A stretch of DNA of 64,000 nt from UBA4877 sp002399285. GTDB taxonomy: Bacteria > Bacillota > Thermoanaerobacteria > Thermoanaerobacterales > UBA4877. Where the stretch lies: positions 124,001-188,000 of the forward strand of contig DAIPGN010000001.1 in assembly GCA_036771835.1 (NCBI GenBank), read 5' to 3'. Positions 34,583-43,288 of this stretch are shown here, in pieces. Numbering within the stretch: position 1 is the first letter of the stretch; every line of letters starts with the position of its first letter. Under the pieces are notes generated by a model. That model saw only the letters and a list, made by a program, of their open reading frames with translations, was not told the DNA's origin and searched no databases. The position numbers and the translations under genes were made by a program.

Positions 34583-35026
34583 ATGGATGTATTGGATATT
34601 CTTGAAAAAATGGAGGATTCATTAAATAGATCTAAGACCGTTCCTATGACGAATAGAGTCTTGATAGACAAGGACGAGTTTTTAAAGATGATTCAGGATC
34701 TAAGACTTAGCCTCCCAGATAATATTAAGAATGCCGAATGGATCAACAGTCATAAGCAGGAGATCATATTGGAAGCCCAAAAGCAGTCGGATGTTATTCT
34801 GTCGGAAGCGGAAAAGAAAATCAAACTTATGGTTGACGATAATGAAATTGTAAAAATGGCTAAGACAGAGGCTGATGATATAAAGGCTGCTGCTCAAAAA
34901 AATGCAAAGGAAATACGCCTTGGTTCAAAGGAATACGCCGATACGCTATTGGAAAAATTGGAGAAGGATCTGACCGATATTATAGCGACGGTTAAAGAAA
35001 ATCGCGATGAACTTAAAAATAGTTAG
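34583..35026 (+). CDS. Coiled-coil protein (ATP synthase B/H-like)
   Basis: A 147-residue, highly charged, mostly helical protein. The region about 50-140 is a heptad-like coiled coil resembling subunits B/H of ATPases. Similar genes follow coaD in other Clostridia, often annotated as ATPase, but no ATP-binding motif is visible and the function is unknown. ATG 34583 has AGGGGGA upstream, one base after the coaD stop. Its stop codon overlaps that of ylbJ on the other strand. Confidence 0.7.
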   Translation: MDVLDILEKMEDSLNRSKTVPMTNRVLIDKDEFLKMIQDLRLSLPDNIKNAEWINSHKQEIILEAQKQSDVILSEAEKKIKLMVDDNEIVKMAKTEADDIKAAAQKNAKEIRLGSKEYADTLLEKLEKDLTDIIATVKENRDELKNS

Positions 35027-36207
35027 GAGCTTTTTCTTACGGCCAGGCCGTTTATCAATGCTGTTATCGAAATTATAATTATAACTATGACTGCCAATGC
35101 CGACGAAAAATATAAATTATATGACCAACTGTCATATACGTTGAAAACAGTTGCTGTCGTGGATCTAATCATCAGCGGATACACTATAAAGATATATAGA
35201 GGAGTAAGCAGGCCATGTATGATTTTTGCAAAGAAATATGTTGCATAATTAATATCTGTTTTTTCTATGACACCGATCACCTGAGCATGTGTAGAAAATC
35301 CTCCCCACGCAAGTATGAATCCAGCAAGCATTGTCTTTTGATACATCGATATGGGCAAAGCCTTTAAATTTTTGCATCCTACGGTCATTTCGAAAATGCC
35401 GTTGAATATGCCTGCAGATACTTCGCGCGTAATAAGGCCTCCTGTAATATAGTATATCAAATTTGAAACAAGCGAGGTGATCCCGGTTATATTGAGCAGC
35501 TTTACAAGTACTGAAAATGCAATAATATACCCTCCTATCATCAACATCGAATTTATTCCGTCTTTGATTGAATCGGAAAAAAGTATACTTAAGCTTCTGC
35601 CATCTTTTTTCTGGGCAGCTTTCATATTATCTGCGGCAACTTTGAATATGTTTTTTTTATATGATTTAATATATCTGCTTTTTTCTACAGACACACCATG
35701 ACGTTTAAAGAGAAAGCCTGTTGTGATAAGCGCGGCGTAATTGCACAGCAACAAGAGATAACCTATTTTGGGGTCTTTGAATATCCCCGTTCCTACGACA
35801 CCGATTATAAATAGTGGGCCCGCGCTGTTGCAAAACGACATTAACCTTTCTGCTTCATATCTCGTACACGATTTCAAGCCTCTCAACGAGGCGATCAGTT
35901 TGGCCCCCATAGGATAGCCGGAGGTAATTCCGATGGAAAAGCATAGCGCGCCCTCGCCGGGCACATTCAAAAGCGGCCGCATTAATGGTTCAAACAAAGT
36001 TCCTAAAAAATTTACCGTTCCCAGTCCCAATAAAAGCTGACTGATTACAGAAAAGGGGAATAATGAAGGAAAAACATTGTTAAACCATAAATATAGACCC
36101 TCTCGAGAAGCATCTATAATTTCCGCGGGATACAAAACAATAAAGATCAGCAAGAGACAAATTACCACAGGAATGAGGATACTTTGAAAGTATCTTTTTC
36201 CATTCAT
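35023..36207 (-). CDS. ylbJ: Sporulation integral membrane protein YlbJ
   Basis: A 394-residue polytopic protein with about eight to ten membrane segments, related to nucleoside-recognition/transporter 'gate' domain proteins. In B. subtilis YlbJ is a sigma-E-dependent protein needed for normal spore cortex. The N-terminal LYPAEIIDASREGLYLWFNNVFPSLFPF region, starting near residue 25, and the NFLGTLFEPLMRPLLNVPG loop are typical. GGGTGAT precedes the ATG at 36207. Located with coaD and ylbM/tmcAL as in B. subtilis. Confidence 0.88.
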   Translation of the reverse strand: MNGKRYFQSILIPVVICLLLIFIVLYPAEIIDASREGLYLWFNNVFPSLFPFSVISQLLLGLGTVNFLGTLFEPLMRPLLNVPGEGALCFSIGITSGYPMGAKLIASLRGLKSCTRYEAERLMSFCNSAGPLFIIGVVGTGIFKDPKIGYLLLLCNYAALITTGFLFKRHGVSVEKSRYIKSYKKNIFKVAADNMKAAQKKDGRSLSILFSDSIKDGINSMLMIGGYIIAFSVLVKLLNITGITSLVSNLIYYITGGLITREVSAGIFNGIFEMTVGCKNLKALPISMYQKTMLAGFILAWGGFSTHAQVIGVIEKTDINYATYFFAKIIHGLLTPLYIFIVYPLMIRSTTATVFNVYDSWSYNLYFSSALAVIVIIIISITALINGLAVRKSS

Positions 36208-36259
36208 AAACGATCACCCATAATATGTGTATATATCAACCTTACTGATTATTACAAAA

Positions 36260-37483
36260 TCATCGCGTTATCATGACCGGGCGGTTTAGAAAGTCTTTAC
36301 CTAACCCCATCTTATCTCCCTTACCGGCAAGAGAGTAAATATCGGTTGCCAATATATCCTTATCCAGCATTTCTTTAGCCGTATCGTCAAGGCTCCTATA
36401 TTGCTTGCTTACGTTTGTTATCAATTTCAGATCACATTTTTTATCGATTATATTGATCAAATTTCTTCCCACGCTATCAAAGCCTAATATTCTTACATAT
36501 CGAGGACCGGTTTTATTGAAGACTGCCGCCTCCTGCTTTGTATACTTTATTAGGGAATGGAAAAGTATCCTTGAAACTCTGCTGTATGCATATCTCCTCG
36601 TTTTGATGTTTAAAAGCAGGCCGTCCAGCGAATCGGATCTGTACAGCATATTTTTTATTCTATTATTCAGTCCTTCGGAGACATCGAAGATTTCTCCAAG
36701 GTCTTGATTTTTAAGCAATTCATAGAATATTATCTCATCCATGTCCTTTTTAAAAGTAGGTTTTACTCCATTTTTGATTTCTTTATTCATAATTTCATAC
36801 GAATTTTGCGGTATATGTCTTTTGACAGAACTTAAACTGCCGTTGTTCATAGCATATCTGATGGAGGTGGCACTGGAAAAAAATAATTTCTCATTTAAAT
36901 CGGCCTGATTGTATCCCGAACCGATCCTCTCTATCATGACGGGCTTAATACTGCTGTTTAAACGAATCAGCCATTTTAAATATTCAATGCCCAGTATATT
37001 GTTCGGAGATTTAACAATGTTATCGTCCACATCAAATTTGTTTAGTGCCAATTGCCTTGCCTTTGCAAAAGAATAGCCGTTTGCAAGGAAATTTTTCAGA
37101 TACCCTTTAAAAAGATCGTTTTCAGTAGCCAATAACTTGGATATTTTAATAAGACCATCCATATCATCCGTTTCACTGCCGAAGGAAATATAATCCACAA
37201 TGCCGAGATTGTTCAATAAACTTACGGCGCCGAAGGAAAATAATTCTGCGCTGGAAGTACTATAACATACGGGCAGTTCGACGACCAGATTTACTCCGCA
37301 TCTGATAGCCGCCTCGGTCCTTATCCATTTATTGAATACCGCGGGTTCTCCTCTTTGAGTAAAATTTCCGCTCATTATTGCGATAACGGCGTCAGCCCCC
37401 GTAATCTCCATTGACTTGTTTAAATGATATAAATGTCCGTTATGAAAGGGATTATATTCGGAAACAATACCTAATACCGTCAT
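36260..37483 (-). CDS. tmcAL: tRNA(Met) cytidine acetate ligase TmcAL (YlbM)
   Basis: Makes ac4C34 in elongator tRNA-Met by activating acetate with ATP to acetyl-AMP. The 407-residue nucleotidyltransferase-like enzyme has SEYNPFHNGHLYH near 8-20, MSGNFTQRGEPAV near 38-50 and the FGSET region. AAGGAG precedes the ATG at 37483. It is divergent from pta-ackA, the acetate-producing pathway; a metabolic link is suggestive only. Confidence 0.9.
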   Translation of the reverse strand: MTVLGIVSEYNPFHNGHLYHLNKSMEITGADAVIAIMSGNFTQRGEPAVFNKWIRTEAAIRCGVNLVVELPVCYSTSSAELFSFGAVSLLNNLGIVDYISFGSETDDMDGLIKISKLLATENDLFKGYLKNFLANGYSFAKARQLALNKFDVDDNIVKSPNNILGIEYLKWLIRLNSSIKPVMIERIGSGYNQADLNEKLFFSSATSIRYAMNNGSLSSVKRHIPQNSYEIMNKEIKNGVKPTFKKDMDEIIFYELLKNQDLGEIFDVSEGLNNRIKNMLYRSDSLDGLLLNIKTRRYAYSRVSRILFHSLIKYTKQEAAVFNKTGPRYVRILGFDSVGRNLINIIDKKCDLKLITNVSKQYRSLDDTAKEMLDKDILATDIYSLAGKGDKMGLGKDFLNRPVMITR

Positions 37484-37543
37484 AAAAAAACTCCTTTTTC
37501 ACCAATATTTTGAGCAAATCCTTATGTTATTATTTTATCATTT

Positions 37544-37572
37544 TTGCATGACATTTACATTAGGAGTAAAAT
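37544..37572 (+). promoter_or_regulatory. Promoter for pta-ackA
   Basis: TTGCAT (37544-37549), a 17-base spacer and TAAAAT (37567-37572), about 40 bases ahead of pta. Confidence 0.5.
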
Positions 37573-37609
37573 ATCAAATAGGTTATTATTAAAGGGGGAA
37601 AATAATAAG

Positions 37610-38611
37610 ATGGGGATTTTAAGAGATTTCATAGAAAAAGCTCAAAAGAACAAGAAAAAAATAATTTTGGCTGAAGGTACAGAACCAAGGATACTCAAAG
37701 CAACAGAAATGATACTCAAAGATAATATTTCGGATATAGTGCTTTTAGGCAGCGCAGAAGAGATTAAAAAAAAGGCATCTGAAATCGGGACCAACGTTGA
37801 TAATGCAGAAATAGTCGACCCATTGAAATCTCTGTTATTTGATGATTATGCAAAACAATACTATGAGATGCGTAAAAAAAAGGGAGTAGATTTGGAAAAG
37901 GCAAAAAAGATGATCGGTAATCCGTTATATTTTGGATGCATGATGGTACAAAATGGATACGGAGACGGAATGGTAGCTGGCGCAGTTAATAACACCGCGG
38001 ACCTGTGGAGGCCGGCCTTCCAGATTATAAAGACTGCCCCGGGCATTTCCATAGCATCAAGCACCTTCATAATGATCGTGCCAAACTGTAATTACGGATC
38101 GAATGGCGTCTTTTTATTTGCAGACTGCTCTGTAAATCCCGATCCGACTGCCGAAGAGTTGGCCACTATTGCAATTTCTACGGTCTCGACGGCAAAGGTA
38201 TTATTGGGCCTCGATCCTAAAGTGGCCATGCTGTCTTTCTCTACAAAGGGCAGTGCACAGCATGAATTGGTCGATAAGGTGGTGGATGCCACAAAGAGAG
38301 TTCAGAGTATTGCTCCCGATATCTTGATCGACGGTGAACTGCAGGCGGATGCGGCTATAATCCCAAGCGTTGCGTCGTTGAAGGCACCCGGAAGCAAGGT
38401 CGCCGGCAATGCTAACGTATTGATTTTCCCGGATCTACAATCGGGAAATATAAGCTATAAATTGGTTCAGCGGTTAGCTAACGCTCAGGCAATAGGACCT
38501 GTATCGCAAGGTTTGAATAAACCCATAAATGATCTTTCACGGGGATGCAGCGCCAAAGATATTTATAATACCGTAGCTATAACGGCAGTACAAGCCGGCA
38601 TGAAATATTAA
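37610..38611 (+). CDS. pta: Phosphate acetyltransferase
   Basis: Converts acetyl-CoA and phosphate to acetyl-phosphate in acetate fermentation. The 333-residue short form lacks the N-terminal regulatory domain of the enteric enzyme. ILAEGTEPRIL near 20-30, DGMVAGAVNNTADLWRP near 122-138 and DGELQADAAI near 245 are conserved. ATG 37610 is preceded by AAAGGGGG at 37591-37598. A spurious upstream in-frame ATG at 37544 overlaps the promoter. Confidence 0.96.
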   Translation: MGILRDFIEKAQKNKKKIILAEGTEPRILKATEMILKDNISDIVLLGSAEEIKKKASEIGTNVDNAEIVDPLKSLLFDDYAKQYYEMRKKKGVDLEKAKKMIGNPLYFGCMMVQNGYGDGMVAGAVNNTADLWRPAFQIIKTAPGISIASSTFIMIVPNCNYGSNGVFLFADCSVNPDPTAEELATIAISTVSTAKVLLGLDPKVAMLSFSTKGSAQHELVDKVVDATKRVQSIAPDILIDGELQADAAIIPSVASLKAPGSKVAGNANVLIFPDLQSGNISYKLVQRLANAQAIGPVSQGLNKPINDLSRGCSAKDIYNTVAITAVQAGMKY

Positions 38612-38628
38612 TGAAAGAGGGAAAATAA

Positions 38629-39828
38629 TTGAACATACTGGTAATAAATTGCGGCAGTTCATCGCTAAAATATCAATTGATAGATGTCGGTAATAATGAA
38701 GTTAAGGCAAAGGGAGTCGTCGAAAGAATCGGAATAAGCGACTCGCAGATAAAGCATGAAAGGCCCGGCATAGACACGCATACTATTAAGACGGAGATCA
38801 AAGATCATAAAGAGGCAATGGAAAAGATGCTTGGTATGCTTATGGATACTAAATTAGGCGTGATCGGCAGCTTGAAAGAGATAGATGCGGTGGGACATAG
38901 GGTGGTGCATGGAGGAGAGCGCTTTGCAGGCTCGGTGTTGATCGACGATGAGGTTATAAAGGTATTAAATGATAACAAAGATCTCGCGCCGCTCCATAAC
39001 CCTCCCAATATTGTGGGTATAATGGCATGCAAGGTGCTGATGCCTGACGTACCTATGGTTGGCGTATTTGATACGGCCTTTCATCAGACGATACCTCCCG
39101 AGGCTTTTATCTATGGAATACCCTATGAATTTTATGAAAAATATAAGATAAGAAGATATGGATTCCATGGCACCTCGCATAAGTATGTCGCTCAGAGAGC
39201 TGCGGAGCTGCTCGGCAAAAGTGTCGATGATGTCAACCTAATAACATGCCATTTGGGCAATGGCTCGAGTATAACGGCAATTAAAAACGGTAAATCGGTG
39301 GATACAACTATGGGCTTTACTCCTTTAGAGGGGCTTATCATGGGAACAAGGTGCGGTAGCATAGATCCGTCCATTGTTACATATTTAATGGACAAAGAGC
39401 ATATATCGGCGGCCGACGTAGCCGACATACTCAATAAGAAGTCAGGCGTGCTGGGTATATCTGAATTGAGCAGCGACTTTCGTGATATCGAGGATGCAGC
39501 TGCAAACAGCAATAAAAAGGCACAGCTTGCTTTGAAGGCTTTTACCTATGGCATTAAGAAATATATAGGTTCATACATGGCGGTGCTTGGCAGAGTCGAT
39601 GCGATCGTCTTTACTGCGGGTGTCGGTGAAAATTCCGATGCGGTAAGGGAAATGGCCTTAGAAGGTTTGGAGCCTATGGGCATTATTTTAGACAGGGAAG
39701 CAAACAAATCAGGGAGTAAGGAAATGGAGATATCAAAACCGGAATCTAAAATCAAAGTATTTGTAATACCGACCAATGAAGAATTGATGATCGCCAGGGA
39801 AACGGAATCGCTGGTCTGCAGGAATTAA
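38629..39828 (+). CDS. ackA: Acetate kinase
   Basis: Makes ATP and acetate from acetyl-phosphate. The 399-residue ASKHA-fold enzyme has NCGSSSLKYQL at 7-17, VGHRVVHGG near 87-95, FHGTSHKYVA, HLGNGSS and EGLIMGTRCGSIDP. The start is TTG 38629, with AGAGGGA just upstream. It follows pta by 17 bases. Confidence 0.97.
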   Translation: MNILVINCGSSSLKYQLIDVGNNEVKAKGVVERIGISDSQIKHERPGIDTHTIKTEIKDHKEAMEKMLGMLMDTKLGVIGSLKEIDAVGHRVVHGGERFAGSVLIDDEVIKVLNDNKDLAPLHNPPNIVGIMACKVLMPDVPMVGVFDTAFHQTIPPEAFIYGIPYEFYEKYKIRRYGFHGTSHKYVAQRAAELLGKSVDDVNLITCHLGNGSSITAIKNGKSVDTTMGFTPLEGLIMGTRCGSIDPSIVTYLMDKEHISAADVADILNKKSGVLGISELSSDFRDIEDAAANSNKKAQLALKAFTYGIKKYIGSYMAVLGRVDAIVFTAGVGENSDAVREMALEGLEPMGIILDREANKSGSKEMEISKPESKIKVFVIPTNEELMIARETESLVCRN

Positions 39829-39834
39829 AAATTA

Positions 39835-39863
39835 TTGACAGCATAGCTTTAACACCTTATAAT
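39835..39863 (+). promoter_or_regulatory. Perfect-consensus sigma-A promoter for DUF177-rpmF
   Basis: TTGACA (39835-39840), exactly 17 bases, TATAAT (39858-39863). Both hexamers match consensus fully; start expected near 39870. Confidence 0.8.
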
Positions 39864-39892
39864 GGATATGTCTTTAAAATAGGGTGGTGTAT

Positions 39893-40381
39893 ATGAGGCT
39901 GGATATCTCAAAAATCAAGGGCGGTTTATATTCACAGGTCAACGTCGATTTTGATTTGGAAATTAATGATGCCATAGATCCGGACGTTGATTTTACCACT
40001 CCGATTCATGTAAATGCCGTCATCTCCAATATGGAAAATGGGTACGATATAGATGGCTCAATGGATGTTTTTCTGGATACGATATGCTGCAGGTGTTTAA
40101 AGCCGTTTCACTATCATTCTGTGATCGAGTTTCATGACAATCTAAAAAATTATGAAGATGAATCCGGCGACAAGGTATTTTACAGCAATGGGAATCAAGC
40201 TTATCTTGACGGGCTGATAAGAACTAATTTGTTATTGTCTCTTCCGCTGCGCTATCTATGCGATGATAACTGCAAGGGAATTAATTATAACGGCAAGGAT
40301 TCGAATGTCAAGAGTGATGCTGATGACGGCGGATCGATAAACCCAAAATTTGAGATACTCAAAAAATTCAAGAAGCAGTAA
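39893..40381 (+). CDS. DUF177 (YceD/Yl177) 23S rRNA accumulation protein
   Basis: A 162-residue YceD/DUF177 protein, a family needed for 23S rRNA accumulation and always found beside rpmF. The cysteine pair in TICCRCLKPF near 64-73 and CDDNC near 125 follow the family zinc-like pattern. GGGTGGTG precedes ATG 39893. It precedes rpmF by 17 bases. Confidence 0.88.
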   Translation: MRLDISKIKGGLYSQVNVDFDLEINDAIDPDVDFTTPIHVNAVISNMENGYDIDGSMDVFLDTICCRCLKPFHYHSVIEFHDNLKNYEDESGDKVFYSNGNQAYLDGLIRTNLLLSLPLRYLCDDNCKGINYNGKDSNVKSDADDGGSINPKFEILKKFKKQ

Positions 40382-40398
40382 ATAGGGAGGTGTCATAT

Positions 40399-40572
40399 AT
40401 GGGTGTTCCTAAAAGAAGATGGTCCAAGGCTAGGACAAGGAGCAGAAAGGCTCACTTTAAATTGACCAAACCCACATTGGTCGAATGTCCTCAATGCCAT
40501 GAGCTGATGATACCGCACAGAGTATGCAAGAGCTGCGGTTATTACGATGGCAAAAAGGTAATCGCAGACTGA
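40399..40572 (+). CDS. rpmF: 50S ribosomal protein L32
   Basis: A 57-residue L32 with zinc cysteines CPQC and CKSC. The N terminus MGVPKRRWSKARTRSRKAH differs from the usual MAVPKRR only at residue 2. AGGGAGGTG at 40384-40392 supports ATG 40399. Confidence 0.97.
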   Translation: MGVPKRRWSKARTRSRKAHFKLTKPTLVECPQCHELMIPHRVCKSCGYYDGKKVIAD

Positions 40573-40573
40573 T

Positions 40574-40606
40574 TAAAAGTAATAGGGTAAACCTATTACT
40601 TTTTTA
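40574..40606 (+). terminator. Rho-independent terminator after rpmF
   Basis: AAAAGTAATAGG and CCTATTACTTTT form a 12-bp stem with a 5-base loop and a T-tract. It separates rpmF from the fapR operon. Confidence 0.9.
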
Positions 40607-40692
40607 TTATATGGATTGCCATTAACTTTCATTTATGATATTCTTTTATTAGTTGGTAATTGTATGTAGTATTATGATCTGGAGTGAAGCAT

Positions 40693-41304
40693 ATGTCGTC
40701 TAACAGTTTACCCAAACTCAAGAGACAGAATGAATTGCGCATAAAGCTGACTGACAACCCATTTTTAAGGGATGAAGATTTGGCGGGCTTTTTTAGCGTC
40801 AGCGTACCGACGATCAGGCTTGATAGGCTTGAACTTGGCATACCTGACCTCCGCGGAAGGTTAAAAAAGGCGGCTCAGGTAAATTATAATAAACTAAAAT
40901 CGATAAAGGGCAATGAAATTATTGGGGAACTTTTGGATCTGGAATTGGGTAAGACAGGTATATCTGTCTTTGAACCTACAAAGGATATGGTCTTTGAAAA
41001 GAGCCGTGTCGTTAAGGGCCATTTCATTTATGCTCAGGCAGAATCACTGGCAATAGCTGTAATAGACGCAGACGTTGCACTTATTGGAGTTGCAAATATA
41101 AAATACAAGCGTCCGGTAAAACTTGGCGATAAATTGATAGGAAAGGCGGAAGTAACAAAAAAGCGCAGCAATAAATATTTTGTATGGGTAAAAATCAAGG
41201 TGCAGGGTCAGGAAGTATTTCGCGGCAAATTTTTACTTGTTAGTCTTGATACTGAAGGAGGAGATGACCCAAATGGAAATAGGGATCGATGCGATGGGAG
41301 GTGA
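40693..41304 (+). CDS. fapR: FapR malonyl-CoA-responsive fatty-acid regulator
   Basis: Represses fatty acid and phospholipid genes until malonyl-CoA binds. The 203-residue protein has an N-terminal DeoR-like helix-turn-helix (about 10-60, LAGFFSVSVPTIRLDRLELG) and a C-terminal hotdog-fold ligand domain (about 80-190) with GHFIYAQAESLA. ATG 40693 has GGAG at 40681-40684. It heads the plsX-fab cluster and its 3' end overlaps plsX by 32 bases. No FapR operator was recognised upstream. Confidence 0.93.
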   Translation: MSSNSLPKLKRQNELRIKLTDNPFLRDEDLAGFFSVSVPTIRLDRLELGIPDLRGRLKKAAQVNYNKLKSIKGNEIIGELLDLELGKTGISVFEPTKDMVFEKSRVVKGHFIYAQAESLAIAVIDADVALIGVANIKYKRPVKLGDKLIGKAEVTKKRSNKYFVWVKIKVQGQEVFRGKFLLVSLDTEGGDDPNGNRDRCDGR

Positions 41305-42277
41305 CTATGCGCCGCGCGAGATAGTAACCGGCAGTCTGTTGGCCTTAGAAGAATATGAAGATGTGAAACTTATATTTTTTGGTGATGAGCAGCGTATATC
41401 ATCGGAAATAAATTCACACCCTGTTAAATCCAAAAATAAGATCGATATAGTACATGCCGAAGAATTTATATCCAATGACGATACGCCTGTTGCCGCCATA
41501 AAGAATAAAAAAAACTCGTCAATGGTCTACGGTTTAAACTATTTAAAGGATAATAAGATCGATGCATTTGTATCTGCGGGCAATACGGGTGCTCTGATGG
41601 CCGGGGGGTTGTTGAAGGTAGGCCGTATTTCCGGAGTCGATCGCCCAGCGTTGATCGCCACCCTTCCGACGCAGTCGGGCTTGGTCGTAATGGCTGACAG
41701 CGGTTCAAATATGGACTGCAAACCCATAAATCTGCTTCAATTTGCCGTGATGGGCAGCGTATATGCGGAAGAAATGCTTGATATCAAAAGACCGCGGGTC
41801 GGATTGCTCAACATAGGTGCGGAGGAAAGTAAGGGCAATGAATTGACTAAGCAGTCTTACGAGTTGCTGCGTCAAACACAGCTTAATTTTATCGGAAACG
41901 TTGAGGCGCGCGACGTGCCGTATGGCAAATGTGACGTATTGGTGTGCGACGGTTTTGCAGGTAACACAGTTTTAAAGTCAATGGAGGGAATAGCCTCTCT
42001 CATCATTGATATGCTCAAAGAGGAAATGATGAAAAACTATCTTACTAAATTTGGAGCGTTATTACTAAAAAGCGGATTGATGAACATCTTAAAGAAAATG
42101 GATTACAAAGAATATGGAGGCGTTCCGCTGTTGGGGATTGATAGAACCATTATAAAAGCCCATGGGAATTCGGATTCGCGTGCATTTTTAAATGCAATTA
42201 GGCAGGCGAGACTATTTGTTGGGCATGATGTGCTGAATCATTTGAGAGTACAAGTATCAAGTATGGGAGTGAACTGA
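41273..42277 (+). CDS. plsX: Phosphate acyltransferase PlsX
   Basis: Forms acyl-phosphate from acyl-ACP, the first step of phospholipid synthesis through PlsY. The 334-residue protein starts MEIGIDAMGGDYAP, has SAGNTGALMAGGLLKVGRI near 105 and VCDGFAGN near 225. AAGGAGGAG at 41255-41263 fits ATG 41273; the in-frame ATG at 41264 lies on that site. Confidence 0.96.
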   Translation: MEIGIDAMGGDYAPREIVTGSLLALEEYEDVKLIFFGDEQRISSEINSHPVKSKNKIDIVHAEEFISNDDTPVAAIKNKKNSSMVYGLNYLKDNKIDAFVSAGNTGALMAGGLLKVGRISGVDRPALIATLPTQSGLVVMADSGSNMDCKPINLLQFAVMGSVYAEEMLDIKRPRVGLLNIGAEESKGNELTKQSYELLRQTQLNFIGNVEARDVPYGKCDVLVCDGFAGNTVLKSMEGIASLIIDMLKEEMMKNYLTKFGALLLKSGLMNILKKMDYKEYGGVPLLGIDRTIIKAHGNSDSRAFLNAIRQARLFVGHDVLNHLRVQVSSMGVN

Positions 42278-42279
42278 TA

Positions 42280-43278
42280 ATGGGAGATATGTATTCAACT
42301 GGTATAATAGGGATCGGAAGTTATGTCCCCAAAAAAATACTTACAAATCAAGATCTGGAAAAAATAGTCGATACGAGCGACGAGTGGATCACTACGCGCA
42401 CAGGTATTAAGGAAAGACATATAGTCGATGACAATGAGGCGGCTTCCGATATGGCTACGATAGCTGCCAAAAGGGCGTTAAAAGATGCATCTGTGGATGC
42501 CAAAGATATAGATCTAATAATTGTCTCAACAAACTCTCCCGACTATATGAACTTTCCAGCTACGGCATGTATCGTTCAAGATAATTTAGGAGCCGTAAAT
42601 GCGGCTGCCTTTGATCTTGAAGCCGGCTGCTCAGGTTTCTTATATGCGATAACTGTTGCCGACCAGTTCATCAAGACGGGTTTTTATAAAAACATACTGG
42701 TGGTTGCCAGTGAAATCATGTCAAAAATCACAAATTGGGACGATCGGGAAACATGCGTACTTTTTGGAGACGGCTCGGCTGCCGTTGTATTAAGCAGAGT
42801 GGAAAACGGCATGGGTATTATTACTTCGCTGCTCGGTGCCGACGGCGGCGGTGGAAAATATCTGCTGCTTCCCGCGGGTGGTTCAAGAAGGCCGGCATCT
42901 TTAAAAACCGTGCAGGATAAACTTCATACCATACACATGGATGGCAAAGAGGTATATAAGTTTGCCGTAAGGGTCATGGGCGAAGCTTCATTGAAGGTAT
43001 TGGAGATGGCTGGACTTACGCCGGAAGACGTTGATATTTTTGTCCCGCATCAGGCAAATATAAGAATTATAGATGCCGCCATGAAAAGGATCAATCTTTC
43101 CAGGGAAAAAGTTTATGTAAATATTGATCGATATGGCAATACCTCGTCGGCTTCAATACCAATTGCATTGGATGAGTTATATCATAATGATTCATTGAAT
43201 AAGGGAGACTGCATATTACTTACTGCGTTTGGGACGGGATTGACGTATGCATCGGTAATACTTAAATGGAGTAAATAG
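42280..43278 (+). CDS. fabH: Beta-ketoacyl-ACP synthase III FabH
   Basis: Condenses acetyl-CoA with malonyl-ACP to start fatty acid synthesis. The 332-residue enzyme has the catalytic triad Cys117 (EAGCSGF), His257 (PHQAN) and Asn287 (YGNTS). GGGAGTGA near the plsX stop precedes ATG 42280; ATG 42289 is an alternative. Confidence 0.97.
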   Translation: MGDMYSTGIIGIGSYVPKKILTNQDLEKIVDTSDEWITTRTGIKERHIVDDNEAASDMATIAAKRALKDASVDAKDIDLIIVSTNSPDYMNFPATACIVQDNLGAVNAAAFDLEAGCSGFLYAITVADQFIKTGFYKNILVVASEIMSKITNWDDRETCVLFGDGSAAVVLSRVENGMGIITSLLGADGGGGKYLLLPAGGSRRPASLKTVQDKLHTIHMDGKEVYKFAVRVMGEASLKVLEMAGLTPEDVDIFVPHQANIRIIDAAMKRINLSREKVYVNIDRYGNTSSASIPIALDELYHNDSLNKGDCILLTAFGTGLTYASVILKWSK

Positions 43279-43288
43279 GAGGGAGACA

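Noticed and set aside
40607..40692. FapR operator upstream of fapR
   Set aside because: TTAGT-containing words are present but not in the required inverted-repeat arrangement.
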